Source: Peronospora farinosa
Lineage: Eukaryota > Oomycota > Peronosporomycetes > Peronosporales > Peronosporaceae
Assembly (NCBI GenBank): GCA_947646735.1
Contig: CANTFK010000285.1
Coordinates: 1-64,000, forward strand
Direction: 5' to 3'
DNA: 64,000 nt
The position numbers and the translations under genes are program-made. The notes beneath the pieces were generated by a model. It was not told where the DNA came from and searched no databases. It saw only the letters and a program-made list of their open reading frames with translations. Below are positions 59,588 through 64,000 of this stretch, piece after piece (the first letter of the stretch is position 1; every line of letters starts with the position of its first letter).

Positions 59588-60567
59588 TTATGAAACAGCT
59601 GTGTTCATAGTCACCGGCGAAGGTGCTCGACAGACAGCCGCACGATGGCCTGTCTTACCACAGCGAAAACACTTCATCGTGTTAGGATTGCGAATGTCGC
59701 AACCTAATGATTTGCCGCGACCACGAGAGGACTTAATTGCATCAATTTCCATTGGCTCTGGGCCATAGGTCCGGGGATGTTGTGACACTGCGTGCAGGTA
59801 CGACGACGCGACAGTGTAATCTTCACGAAGCGCGAGGGCAAATTTCTCCTCGAGAGACTTTGGATCAGCACGTGTGAGACAGTAACGCGTCATGCCCTCT
59901 TGCATACCGAAAATAAAGACATGGACTTGTGAAGCCATGTCAATTGGCTGCGTGGTAATGCACGAAGCAAGATGACGTGTCTTCTGCACGTAGTCACGCA
60001 TCGACAGCTTGCCCTGTCGGAGTGAGAAGAAATCTGCACGCAAGCGAGATTAGGCTCAAAAACCTGTCGTAAGTCACGCTGGATATCGTCCAGCGTAGGG
60101 AACGCAGACTCATCTTAGAAAAGCTTTCAGAGAGCCCATTCCTTGGATTTGCCAGTAAGCCGAGACAGCAGGAAATTGACCTTGGCCGTCGGAGCGTCAA
60201 TTCATCTTGACGCTATTGCAATATCCACCTCGCGAAACCAGCGATTGAGGGGGAGACGATCCGGACCATCACCGGAGTACGTTGACGTCTCCATCTTGAT
60301 AGCGTCATGGTGCGAAGTGCGCAAGGGAGTCAATACTCGCCTATTCGCTTCAGCGAGCTCGCGCACCATAAAGTCTTGGATGGAGGCACGTTGATCATCA
60401 GGCGTCGCTGTGCTCAGCAGCGACGTCACAATAGTTTCACCAGACACCGCCGCGAGGCGATGTAGTGCCTGCCACTCCACCGAGGTGAGATGTGGAAAAT
60501 CAGAATGCTCCAGCGAGACCGCTGGAGCCACCGAAGACTCGCCCATGTTCATCTCGAATCTGGTCAT
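59588..60567 (-). pseudogene. Element E gag
   Basis: Starts [15 protein letters not shown] at 60,567 with [17 protein letters not shown]. It breaks near 60,200, resumes at 60,043 with FFSLRQGKLSMRDYVQKTR and EEKFALALREDY, and ends after the knuckle CFRCGKTGHRAAVC. Homologous to element A gag. Confidence 0.82.
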
Positions 60568-60593
60568 TGGAAGGACTACGAAGTGCTACCAGG

Positions 60594-60914
60594 TGTAACG
60601 GGCTAAGGACCCGTTACCGTCTTACACTAAAAGGGCGTTGAGGAAGCGCTCTTAATTAACTCGTAAATATAACTCTGTTTTATTTTTGTTTTTAGTTTTA
60701 ATTCGCAGTAAGTGCGAATATGTTCCCTAGCTCATGGGAACCACTCAATATGGAAGTCAATTTATTATTGGCTAGTTACTGGGCCTGGCACCCCAATAAT
60801 AAACCAATAATAAAAATGACGCGCAGTATCCGCTAATCGGATACTGCCCTATGCCTACTTATGAAATTATGTATTAATCCTATAACTACTTATGTAATAG
60901 GTAGACCCATTACA
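60594..60914 (-). repeat. Element E 5' LTR
   Basis: 321 bp, TGTAACGGGCTAAGG...GACCCATTACA. It opens with the hairpin GTAACGGG/CCCGTTAC and contains GTTCCC/GGGAAC, a perfect TTTATTATTGG/CCAATAATAAA pair, and a 10-bp stem GCAGTATCCG/CGGATACTGC. Confidence 0.88.
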
Positions 60915-60963
60915 CGCACGCTCCGAGAGACGGGTCGTGGGAGGGACTACTAGTGCTACCAAG

Positions 60964-61515
60964 TGTAGACGGGTACTTCTACGAAGTTGCCTCGTACTAC
61001 GAGCACACACCTTATGCACAAGCGAGGAAGCGGTTATCCCGTCTTACCTTCGCGTGCGAGGGTGGTTGGGAGGTTGGTCGACTGCTTAAGCAGTCGTACC
61101 ACCAGTTTTCTCTCGCTTAAGCGAGAGTGCAACGAACTTTTAAGCAAGAAGGCACCGACGTCACTAGGAAGCTTTTCGGCTTCTCGTGCGTGGTGCTTTT
61201 GATTTAGCAAATTCAAGACTGAGCTATATTTAATAAATTATAATTAAATATATACTTAACTACTGATTGGCTATATATGTATATAGATCGGATACGCGAC
61301 TCTTTAGAAGCGTATCCTGTCGCATGAACTTAAATATAGATTTAAGATCGCAACTGACGTCCTTCTGAGACGTCGCGATGCCTAGCTTCAACTAGCGTCT
61401 TCCTTTCCCATGTGATATCCATAAATGGACATCACATTCACGAGGGTGGATCACGTTTGTGTATCGCACCCAAGTGACAGGTCCAAAGTAATCATGGATA
61501 CTTTTAGACCTTACA
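60964..61515 (-). repeat. LTR G: hairpin-train LTR
   Basis: Begins TGTAGACGGG just after an A/E-type primer-binding site (60,943-60,963) and probably ends TTACA at 61,515. Successive inverted repeats: 60,965-60,982, 60,975-60,987, 60,991-61,003, the perfect 18-bp palindromes CGACTGCTTAAGCAGTCG (61,079) and CTCTCGCTTAAGCGAGAG (61,110), 61,152-61,196, 61,271-61,286, 61,290-61,317 (8-bp arms), 61,329-61,346, 61,347-61,379, and 61,410-61,437 (13-bp arms, one wobble). Only about 30 bp of its own leader remains before element E. Confidence 0.75.
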
Positions 61516-62535
61516 TTAAGTATATTAATTAATGTTTGCGTGTAAACTAGATGCCATGTTACACTTTTAATGATGTCATACTGTTAGTGACGTACTAAAT
61601 TTCACGGAAATGTTCAGTTACAGGAACGAATTTGCTTAGAGTAACGTTCTTGTGACTGGAAGAATCTAATAGTTGGTATAAGTTACCAATTAAGGCAGTA
61701 TTACTAAGGGTACACTGTATGAAGTCTTGGTTGGGACCAGAATTATTATAGCAATTAAAAGATTTTTATTGGTAGGACAGTATTTTTATTTTCCTGTAGG
61801 TCATAACTGGCTAATGTCCTGCCTATGCCTCCCACTCGTCAGTATACTAAGAAAATGTACTTAAGAAGGACCGTGTGGCCAAGAAGTAGAGATGGAAGAA
61901 CAATTGATCGAAATGACAAGAAGATCGATACGAAAAATACATTTTCATACCTGAATGACGTACTTAGAACGTGTGTTAAATTTCAAATGACAGCGTTGAT
62001 TACAGTTTGTCTTGATGTCTTTCAACTGCTTCGCCAAATTTGTAGCAGTAGGTAGAGTATAAAAAGAGTTCATTGAATGATGACAGCGTAGTAATGGCAT
62101 ACATCACTTCTTTGAACACATCAAGTGCAGCGATAATGAAGCGGCAAATAGTACCTTGTATACTTACCACTCGACGAGCTAGGCTCTCTCCAAACAGTGT
62201 CTCCATTGGGGATATAACATTGTCGGACATCGGGAAAATGCACGCAAATCCTTGATAGAAGGAGCTACGAAAGCGTAGGCACGTAGAGATGTAGCACACT
62301 TGTGCAGACGCTTAAAAGGCTGGGGGCAAGCAGCTCACGCACTACCATGCCTATAAGGTTGGGCTAACGTGTACATGGTCGTTGCATGCAAGTTTAAGCT
62401 GCACCAAACACTACAACATGATACGCATGGTCAGCTTACAGCTCATGCCTATGTGAAGCAATCGCGCTGCAAAGATTAAGAACTAGCGCACAGTCACCTC
62501 GAGAAAACGCTTCATTTTGACCTAATTCTCCACAC
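61516..62535. other. Non-coding, no gene supported
   Basis: AT-rich. A minus frame at 62,299-62,000 (SLARRVVSIQGTICRFIIAALDVFKEVMYAITTLSS) is the only helical-looking frame. It has no recognisable family. Confidence 0.4.
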
Positions 62536-62783
62536 TCAGTCGTGAATTGTATAGCATGTCACAATGCGCTCCAAGAAAAGCCCACACTTCTCGTATGACT
62601 TTCGTGCGTGCATCTTATGAATTGCTGCCAGCTCTTCATTACACTTTGCAGCAAAACACGAATGGAAGCTCAGTTGCAATCTCTTACAACCGCTTTCCAT
62701 TACGTTGTCGCTTTCGGCCTCTACCTCCTCTTTCAGTGCATCTTCCATTTGCACCTTGTCATTAATCTCAATGTCCGAAACCT

Positions 62784-63690
62784 TTACAGATTCTGCCTCG
62801 GATTTTCACATTCGCTCTCGTCCAGTTCCTCATCATCATCAGCGTCCTCTTCCACCTTTTCTTCTTCGGCATCAGCAGCAAAACGATTTTCAACCGCGTA
62901 GACGTCAGTCAGATCGGCATTGGTAGCGGCATCATGATAAGCTGCAATTTTGTCCTTTTTGGCTCTCTTCTTGCCCTTCTTGCTCTTGCGCAATTTTGCG
63001 TCGTCGCTGGCAATGTCATCAGCATCAGTCCTGTGCATACGCAACACATGCTACTTTTCAAGTTGATCAAGACGGTCACGTTCCTTGGCAACAGCGTCGC
63101 TCGGCAACATTCGTCTCTCCATTTCCTTAGCCTTAGAGACAAGTTCCCGCATTCATTTGTCAAAGACATTCATCGCCTCCAGTATCACTCGCCATTGGCA
63201 GAACTCAAGCAGTCCACGATGATCCGCAAACCCTTCAACCCATTTGTCCGTAGCATCTTCCTGCGAGTGTTCGGTTCTCTGCCACACCATCTTGTACGAT
63301 TTTGCCTTCATCACGACTTCCTGCATCACTTCTTGCATGTCTTCCTCTCCCACCTTTTCCTCCAAATTCGGGTGCATCAGTGTCTCCCTTGCCACCTCCA
63401 AAGTGGAGTTAGCTGACAATGTCCCTGTTCCATCTCCCTTCCTTCTCCGAGTCATCCTTCTCGTCCAATAACCCATTCACATTGAAAATATCGTAGTCAT
63501 TATCTGTCCTATCCTTCATGGACCATGTCGGGTCCTATTTAACGAGACGCTTGTCCTTATACACGTTGCTCGTGTTGCGGGCCTTATATGCAGCGCCGAG
63601 CGAGCGTCTTATAACGCTTGCGTCCGACTTCAGCATGCGCGGCCGGCCTGTGCCTTTCGCCTGAGGACCAATGACCTCCAGCTAAACGTT
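62784..63690 (-). pseudogene. Unidentified degraded nuclear-type gene remnant
   Basis: Minus strand. Connected pieces in order: GRPRMLKSDASVIRRSLGAA, then TAG, DYDIFNVNGLLDEKDD, a shift, FADHRGLLEFCQWRVILEAM, a shift, RRMLPSDAVAKERDRLDQLE, then TAG, LRKSKKGKKRAKKDK, and an acidic tail EEEKVEEDADDDEELDE. Basic and acidic low-complexity blocks suggest a nucleolar or chromatin protein. I do not recognise the family. At least two stops and two frameshifts argue against function. Confidence 0.55.
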
Positions 63691-63796
63691 GCTGCGCGTG
63701 TCAAACGGATTACCGTGGGCTACTAGCGCGCAAGAAGCACTACTGCTTCTTCCTAGTAGACATTTTCTACCTCCGCCCTTTCTGATCACTTGACAA

Positions 63797-63814
63797 AGAG
63801 AGAGAGAGAGAGAG
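63797..63814. repeat. (AG)9 microsatellite
   Basis: Nine AG units in a row within non-coding sequence near the window end. Confidence 0.9.
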
Positions 63815-64000
63815 AAAAGAAAGCACGTAAAGAGAAGACACAGACGTAGATGCCGACGAGAGTCCAAACTTTCACACTGTTGTAATATGTTCCCAAATTG
63901 AAGCCGTTAAAACATCTCACGTCCGTTTACCGATGCCAATGGTGAAACCTGGAAACAATGGAGAAGGGATACAACGAAGATCAGAACGGGACGAGTCGAC

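Larger units (their letters stand above)
58760..60914 (-). mobile_element. Element E: truncated A-like Ty3 element
   Basis: Minus strand: LTR 60,594-60,914, primer site, gag, protease, then a break near 58,760 at the element D junction. RT, integrase and the 3' LTR are missing. The LTR is a diverged relative of A's, with the same terminal motifs. Confidence 0.85.

Noticed and set aside
1..64000. tRNA or rRNA genes
   Set aside because: No cloverleaf or rRNA-like stretch was recognised by eye; tRNAscan-SE would be decisive.

Overview
The window reads as nuclear DNA of a plant-pathogenic-type oomycete (Peronosporales, the Phytophthora / downy mildew group). I infer this from compact genes with few, 65-90 bp GT-AG introns, a huge secreted Thr/Pro/Ser repeat protein resembling oomycete Car/mucin proteins, and dense Ty3 and LINE retrotransposons broken into gene islands. 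The species cannot be named from the sequence.

Gene island 1 (about 0.4-11.2 kb): an RPA-interacting-protein homologue, a TMEM128-like membrane protein, a DEPDC5/Iml1-like GATOR1 subunit (with no DEP domain that I can see), a bidirectional promoter with a duplicated CCAAT block, an AGC kinase with two UBA-like segments (four exons), and a broken NAD-glycerol-3-phosphate dehydrogenase. A 7.3 kb degraded LINE (12.8-20.1 kb) follows. It is bounded by a 17-bp target-site duplication and has an OTU-like protease in ORF1.

Gene island 2 (20.4-31.5 kb): a 2017-residue secreted repeat protein with ten 510-bp near-identical repeats, a six-exon small methyltransferase, the urease Ni-chaperone GTPase UreG with a His-rich N-terminus, and a carnitine O-acyltransferase.

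From 31.5 kb onward the DNA is mostly LTR elements. A solo LTR (31,679-32,127, TSD GCTAA) is built almost wholly of consecutive hairpins. Element A (34,243-54,931, minus strand, TSD AGCCC) is a chromodomain Ty3 element decayed by frameshifts. Element B (39,083-52,673) is inserted into A's protease/RT region. B is intact: gag, then pol in the -1 frame through a GTTAAAC site right before the gag stop, two RNase H domains, a chromodomain, and an 855-codon ORF on the opposite strand next to the 3' LTR. To the right lie fragments of a B-like element (D), with an inverted solo LTR inside it, and an A-like element (E). A further hairpin-train LTR (G) follows. The window ends in mostly non-coding DNA with one unidentified, broken coding remnant.

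The least expected signals are the hairpin-train LTRs, with pairing changes between related LTRs that look compensatory, and the gag-pol frameshift plus antisense ORF organisation of element B.
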